Source: Lucifuga dentata (Eukaryota > Chordata > Actinopteri > Ophidiiformes > Bythitidae). Taken from it: a stretch of 64,000 nt of DNA. Below, piece by piece: positions 12,861 through 25,784 of the stretch. The position numbers and the translations under genes are program-made. The stretch's first letter is position 1; each line of letters opens with the position of its first letter. Below the pieces are notes generated by a model. It was not told the origin of the DNA, did not search any database, and saw only the letters and a program-made list of their open reading frames with translations. The stretch covers positions 124,001 to 188,000 of the forward strand of contig VXCM01001437.1 of the NCBI GenBank assembly GCA_014773175.1, in the 5' to 3' direction.

Positions 12861-13932
12861 GGCCACTGTATGGGGAGGAGGTTCTGCCACAGATCCATGT
12901 GGTAGCAAGAGCGAGATATGTAGTAGGATATGAGTTGGCGAGGCTAAGAGTGGCACAGTCTGTGTGTCAGAGCCTTCCCAAAAAAGCTGGTCAGAGGCTG
13001 GTGCAGACCAGCTGGGTGGCTGCAAGCATGCCAACATTGGGATTGTTGGGATAGCAGGGGATTATTGCTGTTATGATTGCCCACATAAAGGCTGATTATA
13101 CTGTGTGATTATTTCATTCTGAGTCTCATCCTCCTCTCAGAGCAGAAGAGCTGAGATGACATGAGACATCAGCTTTGCCCTCGCTCTCTAAATATCTCAT
13201 ATGCATCTCCTCTCCCCTGAATTTCCTCTGAAGGCAATCCTTCTTTTCTATTAGCATCTCATCTGGCTTTACACATTGAATTTTCTCACTTTACATTTGT
13301 GTGCCAAGCAGCGCCTCTGCTTGAATAGCAAAATAATCTAATCAAGGGGGAACACCTCAGACCCAAGACATTTGACCTCTACTGAGGATGGAATCTTGTC
13401 AGAAGAGCCTGTTATTTCCACATAATTCAGCATCTTCTGAGTTGTTTGTAGTTCTTCACTTTTGCTCTGTGCTGCAAGCCAAATGGATTTTCAATTCAAT
13501 GTGCTAGACAGCAGGTGGAATTTCACTTTGACAGTGTTATACAAAGCCTTACAGGTGGAGCAGTCTTACACAGCATCTGTCTGCGTCTGCATGTGGATGC
13601 CCTCGTGGACTAGTTGCTAATCATCACTGCAAATTCTGCTAACATAAAGAACAGGGTGGTGATCATGTTTCACAACAGCATCTGTATGCGTGCACACCTT
13701 GCTGTGTCTGCTATGCAATAAACAATAAGCATTTGTCTTTTTCATGAAGTTTTCTTAAGCATTCTACATCGATGCTTAATATTATTTAAACCACTTTAGC
13801 ATGATGTAACACAAAACCCGTTCCTTGAAAACTCCAGCAGATGGCAAAAAATAAGTATTACACATGTAACAACCATTCTCTGAATTACAGAAAAAACATC
13901 AGAGGCAGAACTTGACATAGATAAGCACAACA
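12861..13932. other. Intronic sequence, no gene
   Basis: Unique sequence of mixed composition. No supported feature. Confidence 0.4.
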
Positions 13933-14550
13933 TTAAAGGACCATACCAGTGAAATTGCATGTTTGAGCCCAATAAATCCTACCCACATACACGTTACATT
14001 AATTGCCAACCATTTTTCAAAACATAAAACCACATTTTACTTTGTATTGTGTTATTTTCTCAAATCCCCTAATCTTTCAAAATCAAATGTTTTCAGGTGA
14101 AACACCCAACCTAAAATTTATTGTTTCACCTGCTAACATGCACGATTGTTGAAGGCAGAGTCATTTCAATTTCTTGGTAAAGCCTTCCCCTGGGACTATA
14201 TTCCCTGGTGGAGATAAACATTTTCTTCTGTGCAGCTCTGCATCTAATGGCACTTAAATGCTCAAATTATGCTAGTTTGAATCAAATTATGCTAGTCTGA
14301 CAAACGCATTTAACAGACTGTTGGCTGTGATGAATTACTTATCTCAACTTCGTTTGAAGTCTCTTCAAGTTAATTTTTATAACGTACTGGAATAAAATGA
14401 AACCAGTGGCGGTCTGGAAGGTAGAAAAAATAACTCTAAAATTTACTGCTCCATGCAGTGTGTTCTGGAAAATGGTTGGCAGTAATGTAACATGTTTGTG
14501 GGGTGTATTTATTGGACTTAAACATGCAAAATCACTGGTAGGTCCTTTAA
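13933..14550 (+). mobile_element. Family A foldback MITE, copy 1
   Basis: Begins TTAAAGGACCATACCAG and ends GGTAGGTCCTTTAA. The ends are long inverted repeats (GCATGTTTGAGCCCAATAAA against TTTATTGGACTTAAACATGC), with TTAA at both borders. The interior has the family hallmark GGGACTATATTCCCTGGTGG and ATGAAACCAGTGGCGGTCTG. A 19-bp segment (TCAAATTATGCTAGTTTGA) is tandemly doubled near 14263-14299. There is no transposase frame. The TTAA target fits piggyBac or Kolobok superfamilies; which one is unresolved. Confidence 0.85.
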
Positions 14551-16439
14551 GCATCTATGACCTGTAAAGTCATGAGACCTACAGCAGGATTGCCCTCACA
14601 CATATGCCACCAATTTGTCAGCCTTACTGATGTGGACAGATGTGGCAGGTAGAACAATCCAGAACAAGGCTTTAGTCCAAATGATCACTTCTGCCTTCCA
14701 CTCCAGATTTAGTAAAGAGCCATCTTAACATCTCCAATGGCTCAAAAGGTGCAGACAATTGCTTTGGCACTAAGGTCAAGTCTTTTAAATAGACTTATAG
14801 ATAATGAAGATTTTGCTGTCAAAAAAGTGCCCATGGTTGTGTGTCGAGAAGAAAGTGTAGTACGGGAAACCAGAATTTGAAGCCACTGAGAGCTGCCTAT
14901 ATTTTCTGTTAGGCCAGGAGTAATGTAATCAATATTAAAGAGACTGGTGGGGAGGCATAAAAGAAGTAGCATTGGTAAAGATATGTGATAAAGCTTGGGG
15001 GGTAAAGAGGTAAATGCTCTGCCTTATCTGCATTAAATTATTTTTATTTCATTCTGATGAAGTATCGCTTCCCTGAGGGAGATTTTGAAAGTTTGATGCT
15101 GGGAGAATAAATATCCTCAGCATCATTCACACATGCATGCATAGCTGGCAAATTAACACTTCTGCCTTATGTGTGAAAAGGACACCCGAGTCACTTTTCT
15201 GTAAAAGTAGCATCAGCAATTTTACTAGTCAAGCACCTATGAACTTTTCCATAACACTTCCTTCATGGCAGAAGTGTGAATAGATAGAGTCACATTGCTA
15301 GCAAAGGCATACACAAGACGTTAGATGTTTTTGCGAGACAATGAAATGATGCTTTAAATTCTGCAGCTAGATCACTCATATTTTATGAACAATAAAAATG
15401 CCTGGAAATTGGTATGACACAGAAATTAGAGAGCTGCTCTCCAATTGTGCCAAAAATTAGATAAGCAGACAGGTAACATGGCACCATGAGAGACACCAAT
15501 GTGTAACTGATTCGCACTCGCCATATTGCTGTAAACAATATCTCGCCTCATGTATTTTACATGACTTCCTGCGTTACCCAGTCTCACCTTGCAGATGCCA
15601 GATAACACGTGAGAATTGCGCCTCTATCCATAAAGGTCCTGGCATGTTTGAACAGAACCTTTATGACACTTTACCATAAAGGAGACCTATGTTTGAATGA
15701 CCACATGACATGTTAACATGATGTCAGCAATTTAACAGATTACATGTCTGAAAGGGGCTCATGGTACAGTTTTACAGTTCAACATCATGCTTGAAAATGA
15801 TCCAGTCACTTTTCATAAAAATCACTATGGCAACCTGCCTGTTCAAGACACGGTAATGTTTCAAAAAAATTCCATAGCTCAAGCATGAAGATAAAGCATA
15901 AAGATAAAGATAAATCACATTAGCTGATACAGGTTACAGTATAAATATGTGAAAATATACTTATAATAATGTAGTCGACTGTGAATGTTACTGGAGAGCA
16001 GCCACAAGGTGAAGATGTTCATAGACAAATAACAGTATCAGTGTTACGTAATATAATAAATTATGCTCCTTGTGCCAAAAGCTTGACATCAGTGTGCCTA
16101 TTTTCAAATTAAATTAAGAAAATCCACTTGAATAAACCTCTTTAAAACTTAATTACTGTAAATCAGCCAAGACTCGTCAGCATTTTTAAAAGAAAACTTT
16201 CCTTATTTTTTCTTTATGTTTCAATTACCCTCTTACCATCACAATCCTTGCCACCCAGAAGGGAAGGATTCTGATATCACAGAATCCTAGCACTAACAGA
16301 TGGAGCCCAAAGGAGTGCACTTGTTTCCTTCTCCTCCACAGCTGGAGGACAAGCAAATTACCTTGTCATCATCTTCAACTCACTTTGAAGACAATAACAA
16401 GGTCATTTGCTGAGATTCCAGTGTTACCAGCAGTACCAC
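14551..16439. other. Intronic sequence, no gene
   Basis: Unique sequence. GATAAA-type short repeats sit at 15886-15915. No supported gene. Confidence 0.4.
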
Positions 16440-16476
16440 CATTACCACCACGTGGTAATGCATAGCGTGGCTATGC
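16440..16476. repeat. Two adjoining small hairpins
   Basis: CATTACCAC / GTGGTAATG (3-base loop) is immediately followed by GCATAGC / GCTATGC (3-base loop). Confidence 0.7.
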
Positions 16477-16985
16477 AAATACAAAGCAGCTAATGCAGGC
16501 CGGACGGCTTCCTGGATCCATGCATATCAGAAGAGTCTGCTCTGAAAATCTCAGGCCTCTGGAGTATCTACAAAACAATCTTGAGGATGTGAACAACTGG
16601 CTGCGAGTCCAGGGCAACCCCCTCTGTCTTGGCAGGTATTGTGGCTGGCTTCCCAGACGGCCCAGTAGCTGTCTAGCGCCATTTGCTTTGCTGCTGTGCT
16701 CCACTATCTTCTGCTGCAGAGCTCCTGCAGAGACAATCATCGAATCTGCAGACACAGGAAGAATGCAGCAGGTCCTCCTACATCCCTCCCACAGTAAGGG
16801 CTGAGACAGTTGCAACTTGCAGTGGGTCTGGGCTGACATTAGCTTGCCAAACGTTCCCTTGACAAAAATGCAAAGGCCTGCAGTTATGCATCACTGAAGT
16901 TTTAGGTAGAATAGTCCACATCTGTAATAGACAGGGGCTGGAACAGGGTTTGTATAACATGATATGCTGTCAGACATGTACCCTA

Positions 16986-17320
16986 GCATTGAAAAGTTTG
17001 GAATCACCCAGAAATATTTATGTTTTTGTTACGAAATTTGTATTCACCAAGGTGGCATTAAATTGATGCAAATATACAGCCAAAACATTAGTTGCAAATT
17101 GCTATTACTGCTGGAAATGACTGATTTATAATAAGTTATTCACATAAAAATGCAAAGCCCCATTTTCAGGAGCCATTGTAGTGTTTTCATGATAAACTCT
17201 TTTAGCTCATCCTTAATTAATCATGGTTAAATGCTAATCCGTTACTAGAGACACCTTTGTTATTGTGTTAGCGCACCTGAAACCAATTATTCTGTCCAAT
17301 TAAGCAGGGTACTGTAAATA
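16986..17320. mobile_element. Tc1/mariner-like transposon end, decayed
   Basis: Starts GCATTGAAAAGTTTGGAATC-ACCCAGAAA, the mutated inverted end of fish Tc1-like elements (consensus sense: TTCAAAAGTTTGGGGTCACC). Downstream it keeps the order of the non-coding part: CTGGAAATGACTGATTTATA, CAGGAGCCATTGTAGTG, ATTGTGTTAGCGCACCTGAA. No transposase coding sequence remains. Confidence 0.7.
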
Positions 17321-17992
17321 TTTTTTACTTGGGTTGCAATGAACCGGCATTCCTAAAATTTGTGTTTGTGTGGAGTCATATCAGATTCTCAATAAGCTAA
17401 GTAGCTGTAAGTAATTAATTCAGCCTGAGGAGCCACAGAGTGTTTGTGACCTTTAACATGGAAGCCCAAAGACTCTGTGGTTTTAATTATTAAATCTTCA
17501 AAATCTCAGGAAACATTATTTAGAGGACCATTTATTACCAATAACAAGGATTCTCCTAGGCTATGTTGCTCTAATTTAGTGCCTTTTGTTGTTTATTCAC
17601 ATTATGCTTCTGAAAATGCTAGTAATGACAGAATATTAATATGCTGCAATTTTTGACTGGAAGGCTGCTGGAATGCACAGTAGAAAAGGCTAATTAGAAG
17701 ATCATGATAAGTTATGATGATTGGTTTTGATTGGTTTTTCAGCCCCCACAGTGTTCACAGTATAAATCTTATTTGCCAGTCTTCTCCAGATGCATGCAAA
17801 TCATCTTTAGCTTTGAATGTATACTTACATCTTAATATATGCTTGCTTTACTCACATGCAGCATGTTTGCTTGTCTGTTGTGTATGTGATTTCCTGTTAT
17901 CTTGTGTCAATCCTGTAGCGATTCCCTGACATTTTACTTGATAAATTAAAATAATTCTGATCTGATCTAGACTTACTGTACAACTGAGGGAA

Positions 17993-17995
<3 letters not shown>
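17321..17995. other. Intronic sequence, nothing recognised
   Basis: Unique AT-rich DNA between the Tc1-like remnant and the AG microsatellite. Confidence 0.4.

Positions 17996-18051
<56 letters not shown>
17996..18051. repeat. (AG)n microsatellite
   Basis: About 27 AG units. Confidence 0.95.
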
Positions 18052-18056
<5 letters not shown>

Positions 18057-18119
18057 AGTACAGACCATCACTAAGGAAACCTCTGCCATGGAAACATAAT
18101 CTTCATCCAAGACTTCAGA

Positions 18120-18520
18120 TTGAGTTTAATGCAGGAAAATGACATGGAGTCTGAATCTTTCATTAAATGAGGGCTTATTTCATTATTTAGAAGGCGTTAT
18201 TTTCTGCCTCAGTTCACAGGCGAGATGCCAACTGGCAACTCCAAGGCCCATTTAAATGAGTCAGATTCTGCTCCCATCTGCCCTGCTGCTTCCTTCACTC
18301 TTCCCTGTGAGTGGGTGGGCAGACTGGATAATGCAATCATCCCATGAAATGCAGACTAGCTTCTGCTGTGTCATCTGCCTTCCCACTAAGCAGCCCACTC
18401 ACCTGTGCCAAAGCCATGATCTCATCAACATGCAGGCCACATGGCCACAGGTAGCATCTTCTTTAATGCTGCTTTAATGCTTTAATTGCACACCATGCAA
18501 TTAGGCATAAATACACCAGC
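18120..18520. promoter_or_regulatory. Candidate conserved non-coding block
   Basis: Contains CAGGCGAGATGCCAACTGGC, CCATTTAAATGAGTCAGATT and TTTAATTGCACACCATGCAA / TTAGGCATAAAT motifs in unique, balanced-composition DNA. Inference only. Confidence 0.18.
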
Positions 18521-18784
18521 AATTTTGGTTTTTGTTCCTGTGATCATCTAGTTATGGGATGGCGCCTCAAACCTCTCTCTCATCAGGTTAAACATCAAAC
18601 AGGAATAAGCGGTTAGCTTTGTTCAAGCACACAAGCCACTGGTGAGTTTCTGCACTAAAGGGTTTTTGCACTTAAAAGGATCCACAAAGAAACAAACTTT
18701 GTGAAAAGAAAAGCTTTAATCACAGAGAAGAGCTACAGTAATGAGCTTTCTATTATCTCATCACCCAGCCTACAAGGTGAAATG

Positions 18785-19372
18785 ATGTCAAACTTTTTAC
18801 TTTATTAAAGTAGTACACAATAGAAGAAAGCTTCATTAAAAGTAAAAGCCCTGCAAATTCTTATTAGGCAAAAGCAAATAAGATTCAAGAAAAAGTTACT
18901 AAAGTAAAGGTCCTTATTGGGAAGAATACAAAATATTGATGCATTACCATGTATCTTGTTCATCTCAGTGCATCAATAATAAAATGCAAGGTTCACCTGA
19001 AAGTGTGAACATTCACTGTTTTCCAATTTTAGGGAATTTGGAATAGAATCATGGAAATTTTGGAATGAAATAATAAAAATCCCAAATATTAGACACATGA
19101 CGTTCACCCCAAACTGGAGACATACTGTACCTAACATACCTCCTGGTCAATTACATGTTCCCGTAGAGCAAATACTTTAACCTCCTTTCCTATAATAAAC
19201 TCTTAAAATAACGTGCAAACTCTTTCTTTCATCATCACAATCTGCAAAGTAACTAGTAACTACAGCTGTAGTGAAATAAAAAGTCCAATATTTCTCTGTG
19301 GAAAACTAGCAGAATGGAATGATCTAGGTAAAGAAACAAGTACTGCAAAATTGCACTTAAGTATAGTAGTTA
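18785..19372 (+). repeat. Teleost dispersed repeat, ACTTAAGTA type (near full-length, decayed)
   Basis: The order of blocks follows the teleost repeat: ACTTTATTAAAGTAGTAC, AAAAGTAAAAGCCCTGCAAA, GCATCAATAATAAAATGCAA, AAGTAACTAGTAACTACAGC, GAAATAAAAAGTCCAATATT, AAACAAGTACTGCAAAATTG, CACTTAAGTATAG. Same orientation as the fragment at 4101-4240. Confidence 0.7.
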
Positions 19373-20139
19373 ATTATTAATCAGATACCTGCTTGAGATA
19401 ATCCATCTGGTCTGCATCAACTTCATCTTATTTCTGGTCATGTATGTCAGTATATAATTGCATCACTGAATATATTTGGTGAATAAAGTGATTCAGGTTC
19501 TGAAAGAGGATTTTCGAGTAAAAATCACCTTTTTATGAGTCCAGCAGAGTGCACAGTCTTATCCATGAAGCATGCATAAACATGTACTCTTGAATTTTCT
19601 GTGCTTTCTGAACGACCGGCTGCAGTTTTACAGGATACCAAACACAAAACACACAGTTCTGACGCCTAAAAAGTCATTTGAATATAATCATATAAATGGT
19701 TATTATCTGTTTTATTCATTATTGGCTAATGGAGTAACTGTGTTTCCATTACAGAGGGAAAGCACCTCACTTTATGAAACCTTCTTTTAGCTGGCTTTAG
19801 TATAATGCTGTTCATCATCTCAAAGGAGGAAGCCATTATCTGCAGCTCTGAAATCCTCTCTCCTTGGAAAGTCTTCAGCTTCACAGCAAACATAAATTGG
19901 CTTTTTTTAAATATATATATACTTAATTTTTCAAATGATAGGAAGTAAATCTCTGCTGAGGACTGAAGTGGCTTCCAAGCTACTTATCAGGGGATTTGTG
20001 TAGTTCTGAGTGCAAATAGGAAACAAAGCCAGAGGAAATAAAAGAGTCAGCACAACCCCATAATATAACATCTGTTGACATCAGCCGGTAAATGAAATAT
20101 GACCACAGTGGATAGTTTTATTTGAGAAAGGACATTTTT

Positions 20140-20144
<5 letters not shown>
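19373..20144. other. Intronic sequence, no gene
   Basis: Unique AT-rich DNA. The 72-codon open frame at 19572-19790 shows no family resemblance. Confidence 0.4.
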
Positions 20145-20170
<26 letters not shown>

Positions 20171-20171
20171 T
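20145..20171. repeat. Poly-T run
   Basis: 27 consecutive T. Confidence 0.9.
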
Positions 20172-23136
20172 CCAATTTGTAAATCTAAGGAGCACTTTCA
20201 TGGACTGATGGAAATCTTTAAGTTAATTTGAAGATTTGGCACCTACCTGGCTTGTTTCCCAAGTGAGCAACATGATCTCTAGCTACAGTGATGCACAAAT
20301 AACTCCACATTTCACCAGATGTTCTGCTGTCTACAGCTATGAGTTTATTATCCCATGAAAATGCGAGCACATATTCTGTTTTGCACATCATTCTTCATCA
20401 ATATTCCCCACAAATCATATTGAGCAATGTCAAAATTATTCATCTAGTGATGAATTAAATTTGAGTTATTATTTTTGTAAAACTCTGTTGATCTTTACTG
20501 CTGTCCAGAGAGGCCAGCAGAGAAGGGGTCAGCCGCAGGGCAGGGCCTATAGAAGCGGTTATTCAACTTAAGGTAAATTATACAGTACATTATGGATATC
20601 TGCTCATTACTTAACGTATTATAGAAACTATTTTTACACAAGCAGGAGTTGGTGTGAAAACAAATTTGAGATAGATGTCAGTATTATCATAAATTACAGA
20701 TACGCCACTGCAGGACATAGAATGAACACATACTTGCAGAAATGATATAGTATTAATGAAACATACTGCTTGATAGAACAGAATAGAATGTTAGAATGGA
20801 ATGTTTTTTATTCTTTATAGCTTCTTTCACACATGCACTCTATGCAGGAAAATGTGCTGCTATTGTCTGGGATAGCAGTATATGAGGTATATTGAAGTGG
20901 ATTGCAGGACAAGTTGTTGCAGTAATTGTCCTCCTCAGAGCCTAGTTAACATTCCCAGATAGACTCAGGAAGCTGGGACATTTCAGGACAACCTTGTGAG
21001 CCAATGCTGTATTTCTCTTGGGAATACTTAGCGTGTTGGCAACAAGTGGGATTTCAGAAGAAAATATGCGTTATTTGAAGAAATGTCTGGAAATTAGATT
21101 CAGAAGGTCTTCTGCAATGCATGTCTTTCCTTATTCTTCTTCTAATTTGTTCTCTAAGTTTGGCAGTTGGCAAAGCAGCTTTCTGGGTGCTTTGCTTCCT
21201 CCTGTTGGTTTGGAGGGAGGATGCCTGACAGGGAATTTCAGGTTTAAGTGAGAACATAGTTGTTGTGGTTACTGCCATGCACTTGGCTTCAAGTGTAGAA
21301 AGGGAAGTCAAGGAAAGTCTTTCATGAAGGGAAACCCGAACTTAAAGCTCTGGAAGCTAATAATGCAGCGCTTCTGGAAATTTAATGACAAAATTAGTGA
21401 CTTTAGACTTTTTGCTTTAATTTCATTATGGTAAATTTGATTTTGTATTTTGTCTATCGTTTTAAGGACACATTTATTTTAAACAACAGTGACTAGATCG
21501 ACTGTCTACAACAAACTCGTTTCATTCGCCTAGTCCAGCATCTGATATGTTGGACAAGCGTTAACTGGTACTAGTGCACCAATGACTATAATGCAATTTC
21601 AAAACTAAAACACAAAATACTTTCATAGCATGACCTATATAAGCATTATTACAAAACTATAAATAAACTACGAAAAGACAACTGGAATTGGGTCCTTGCA
21701 ATAGTTTACACAATATTTTCACACAAAACATCACTGGCCTCTAGCTTACATTACCAGCTTTTTAGGTGATGGCTGCTAAGCTGCATTTAAAGCTTGCTTC
21801 CTTGTGGGGTTTTTTTTTTCCTCAGGCAGCAATCAGTAGTCAAACAGCAACGAGAATCAGCAGGATAATTACAGTGATTAAGAAAGCATGGGCCAGGCAG
21901 TGTTTGGATGCCATGAAAACAGTAAACACAGTCCCTGGGTGGTAATTCCATGTAAACACACTCGTTCAAGGTTTGGCTACCTTGGCCTTGAATTGTAAAG
22001 GAGTCATTTGCGTATGAATTGGGACATAACCGAAAAAAAGATGTTAAAACAGAATGAATGAAATTAACATTTCATCACAGTATGGATATGTTATAGATGT
22101 ATATAGATCAGGACCCAAATGGTGTACCGACTTTTTAGAAACATGTACACATCCTCGCTGATACCATTATGGTGATGCTGAAAAGGTGAAAATTTATGGG
22201 TTTTTCTGGGACATTAAAGTCTAAAATTTGATTCTGGACTCAAAAATAACTGTCAGATAATGATGTATCCTTAAAAAATTACATTTCAAATGTTCAACTT
22301 TGACTGCGTGGGATAGGTGTCACTAAGATGACCTTGCTGGATTACAGCAATGTTGCTCCTCCTCTCTGGCCTGAAAACACCCATCCCACTCTTTCTGATA
22401 GATGGCCTAGTCTTGGAACTACAGCCGGTGTAAGGAGAACTCCTTTCCAACCTGACGGTGAACCTCTCTGGTGAGGAAAAACTAGATCAGGTGTGCACCT
22501 GGTGGAACACTGATAAGATGTGTTTCCAGATCTCATTGCAGAGGTTTTAACTGGGGAGAGTCAGCACTGACACAATATTAAACTAACATTTATGTTCGCC
22601 CTATTTTTAAACTGCCTCACAATGTCTCATACAACAACTTCAAAGAGGAATGTAAAATCACAGTTTGGATAAGGAGCTGTTCTCCATTCTGTCAATTAAA
22701 ATGACTCCTTTAGGCCCAGTGAGACAGACCCATGACACACATCAAATTTTAAGTGGAGCTTTTAACAAAATAAGTGCCAGTTATTGTTGATATGAAACAG
22801 TGCTAATTGCCTCTGACATTCTTTTTCAAAGGGAAAAGAGGGTCAGGATCAGTGTGACATTTAAACTGATTTCTCAGTGAAGTTTGAATAAAAGCTCAGA
22901 GTGGAGTGTAATCTCTGCTCAGGTATGTCCATAAAATACTGTCTAGTCTTACAAATGACTGTTCATTGCTGTGCCGGCTGAGTCACACTGCACTAGCCTT
23001 TAGCACCACTGAGCAACAATAGGAATACAGTACATCAAATTCCCTTACATAGAGAGAAATGTTTTCTTTGCACCTCCTGTATTCATGATGATAACTCGTG
23101 ATATGATTACTAAGAGGTTGCAAGGAGATTGTGTGT
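20172..23136. other. Intronic sequence, no gene
   Basis: Almost 3 kb of unique sequence with no recognised transposon or exon. Confidence 0.4.
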
Positions 23137-23182
23137 TTCAGTCAAGTGACTGGTAGCCACTGCCGACAGTCACTTGACTGAA
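23137..23182. repeat. Perfect 15-bp hairpin next to a poly-A/N join
   Basis: TTCAGTCAAGTGACT (23137-23151) and AGTCACTTGACTGAA (23168-23182) are exact complements around a 16-base loop. Poly-A starts two bases later. Confidence 0.9.
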
Positions 23183-23183
23183 G

Positions 23184-23213
23184 AAAAAAAAAAAAAAGNA
23201 AAAAAAAAAAAAA
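23184..23213. repeat. Poly-A run with single N (23199)
   Basis: Homopolymer broken by G and one N, a contig join. Confidence 0.9.
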
Positions 23214-23439
23214 GCATGTCAAATACTGTATATTACATTAAGCAAAAGACCATGGCTGACCTTCTGTACATTTTAGTAAAAACAAATTCTCCAAACCGCT
23301 TGCACAGTTTTCTATATATAAAGCTCACTTCTTGGACAGTTTTCTATGTAAATCTGGATTTCTCAACGAGAAATGGTTTTACTGCTTATACATTAGTATG
23401 TTTGCACTGTTAGGCAGCACATTCGTTTTTTTTATGGAG

Positions 23440-23690
23440 TTAGATGGTGCCTCTCAACTTTGAGGCAGCACCATCCTGAGCAAAATGCCAAATTCTCAAC
23501 TTCACAGCAGCAATTAAAGTTCAACAAAATTCAACTTTGACCTGTCTGCTGTTCACCTTTCACATGCAATGAAAGAGCAGCTGTCATAAGCAGGGAGAAA
23601 TTTCCCGAATTATACATCAGAAATTTTAAGTTCGTGATCTGCTGAAAGGTGATTTTATGAAAAAATGTCAGAGTTGAACTATATGGTCAG
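23440..23690 (+). mobile_element. Family C interspersed repeat, copy 1
   Basis: AAAGTTCAACAAAATTCAAC-TTTGACC, then ATGAGAGAGCAGCTGT-like sequence, ATAAGCAGG-GA, AATTTTAAGTTCGTGATC and GAAAGGTGATTTTATGAAA. These match in the same order 45930-46190. Probably a non-autonomous DNA transposon; its ends are not resolved. Confidence 0.6.
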
Positions 23691-24175
23691 TGCTGATATG
23701 TGACATCAGCTACATGTAAACTAAGAAGCTAAGCTAAGGGCGCTTCTCGATGGTCTTGGAATCAACCCTCTGCTCCTTCCTCTGAGCAATGCTGGGTGAA
23801 TAGACAGCGAGGTTAGCGACACGCTTCCCATAGTGCAAATTTACTGCTGCTCACGTATAAGTACCATTAATCCGATGGGGCACTAATTTCCAAATTGATT
23901 AATTAAATGGTATATTAAAAGCAGAAACTCATTATGCTCATCATCACACAATTTTATCATGCCCCTTCTACTTTAGCGATGGCCCATTTTAAATTGAAGG
24001 GAATGACATGAAGTGCACATGAAGAGAACACAGTTACTCCCAAATTTGTTTATGTCTAATGCATATTTGGCCCTAAATCAAGGTCAAATTAATTTGTGCA
24101 TAACTTCACTGAGTTTGCTTATTTAATTTAAAGTTTGTGTTTCTTTCCAAAGCAAAACTTTTAAAGAAGATGTTG
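23691..24175. other. Intronic sequence, nothing recognised
   Basis: Unique AT-rich DNA. Confidence 0.4.
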
Positions 24176-24490
24176 CCAGGTTCTGTTTAATGCAATTTCA
24201 TTAAGAGGAGCTCCATATAAAACAAAGAAAATCTATCTTCTTTGAGCCTAACGAATGCCTGTGGCTCAGCAGTGCTTTAATAGCAGCTTTCACTGGACAT
24301 TGTTCTTAAACATTACCTTGAGAAATCTCATTAGTTCCCATTTAATTACCATCACATTACATTTACTGAATGACTGGAGGATAACTATGATACATGCAGA
24401 TAATATCAATATTGGAATTGCATTCTTACAGGATCCACATTCTCTTAACAAGCAAATGATCCCAATGTACTCTAGATAATTAATCATTTA
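24176..24490. promoter_or_regulatory. Candidate conserved non-coding block
   Basis: Unique stretch with TTTAATGCAATTTCATTAAG, CTCATTAGTTCCCATTTAAT, GATAATATCAATATTGG and CTAGATAATTAATCATTTAC, resembling homeodomain and octamer-like clusters of deeply conserved elements. The fully open 74-codon frame across it is AT-rich and not protein-like. Confidence 0.22.
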
Positions 24491-25670
24491 CATACTCTGT
24501 CACCTGGTAGGTCATCCTGCTGTGCTTTCGCTGTTCTCCTCTCATTAAAATGCTAATCTAAACCGCTGACCCGCCCTGCTGCTGAGGAAGACTCTTCATA
24601 ATGACTGTGTCCTTCTCGCTTCTTTCTGGCCCCTGAAGACCTCATAACAGGAGGTGCCATGGGCTGAAACAGGGAACTTTCCCAAATAACAGGAACACTC
24701 AAAGTATGTAGATATTCATTTATTCCAATGTGCTCCCTGGTGCTGCAGTGGAAACGCAGGGCTCATTAACCAAATGTGATTTTTAAAATAGCTATTTCCC
24801 CTCGTTTCACCCAGTTTATATACTCTGTAACATAGGTGACTCATTCAGTGAGAATTGTGACCCAGGAGATTATGAAGTGCAGCACACTCATCTGTCTGTC
24901 ACAGCCACTAAAATGCTGGGAAGTGGGAGGAAGATGAGGATCAGGAGGAGCAGGAAGCAGCTAAGATACAAAACTTTTGCCTGTGAGACAATATAATGTG
25001 ATGATTCACCGCCGTTTTGCCAATGATTTAACCAACACTCTGAAACTTGGCTGACACAACAAAGGTTAGGGAAAAGATTTGTGAAGGTGAGTTAGTGCGT
25101 CACAGCAGAGAGGTTTCACTAAATAACAAATAGTAGGTTCAAAATCTTCTGCAATTAAAGCAGGCAATGCAGAACCAACCTATCTGATAACCCTTCAATA
25201 CATCTCCCTGATTTTTAACTTGAACTGATTGCACCCAAAAATTTCCATCTCCACCTTTGGTCTCACAAGTTTGTAGACAAACATTACAGCAATATAAGCT
25301 GTCTAAATAATATAAATCAAATTTGCATAAAGGTGAAGTTAACTGCTTTATGACAAGCTAAAAAAAAAAAAGTCTGTCCACCTATGCAAAATATAAGCAT
25401 CATGGATCAAGCTTAAAGGGAAGGAAGTTATCTTCCCTCATTTTTATAACATAGTAGAGGGTAGATGTTGACCACTGCAAGACTTAAGGTTCACACCTTC
25501 AGAAATGCATCCAGTAACACAAACTCATATGTCCTGAACAGCCCTAAAAGATTTGCTTTTGATGATTATGTCAACATTTAAGCCATTTAAATTTAGACAC
25601 ATGCACAAAGTACAAGACTAGAGAACAAGTCTCTAGCCAGCGTCCATGCTACCAGCTCAGCTACATATAA
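24491..25670. other. Intronic sequence; source of a 26-bp copied segment
   Basis: Unique DNA. The 26 bases at 25033-25058 recur exactly inside the family A copy at 26289-26314. Confidence 0.6.
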
Positions 25671-25712
25671 AATTTGTCACACTATGACCCCAGTTCACAG
25701 ATAAGCACTGAA
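25671..25712. repeat. Left arm of a 42-bp inverted repeat
   Basis: AATTTGTCACACTATGACCC...AGATAAGCACTGAA is complementary to 27030-27071 with one mismatch in 42. The following 25712-25750 (AGCTATGAGTATTCTCAC...) recurs in direct orientation at 27221-27260. Confidence 0.9.
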
Positions 25713-25754
25713 GCTATGAGTATTCTCACAATATAATACAGCAAATTACTCAGA

Positions 25755-25784
25755 TCAAAGCAGGTTTTTTTTGGTAGGGTGTCT
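25755..25784 (+). mobile_element. Family B element, left part split by family A
   Basis: GCAGGTTTTTTTTGGTAGGG-TGTC lines up with GCATGCTTTTAGGGAGGGGC of the 7.7 kb B copy, directly before its TTAA. The right part resumes at 26426. Confidence 0.55.
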
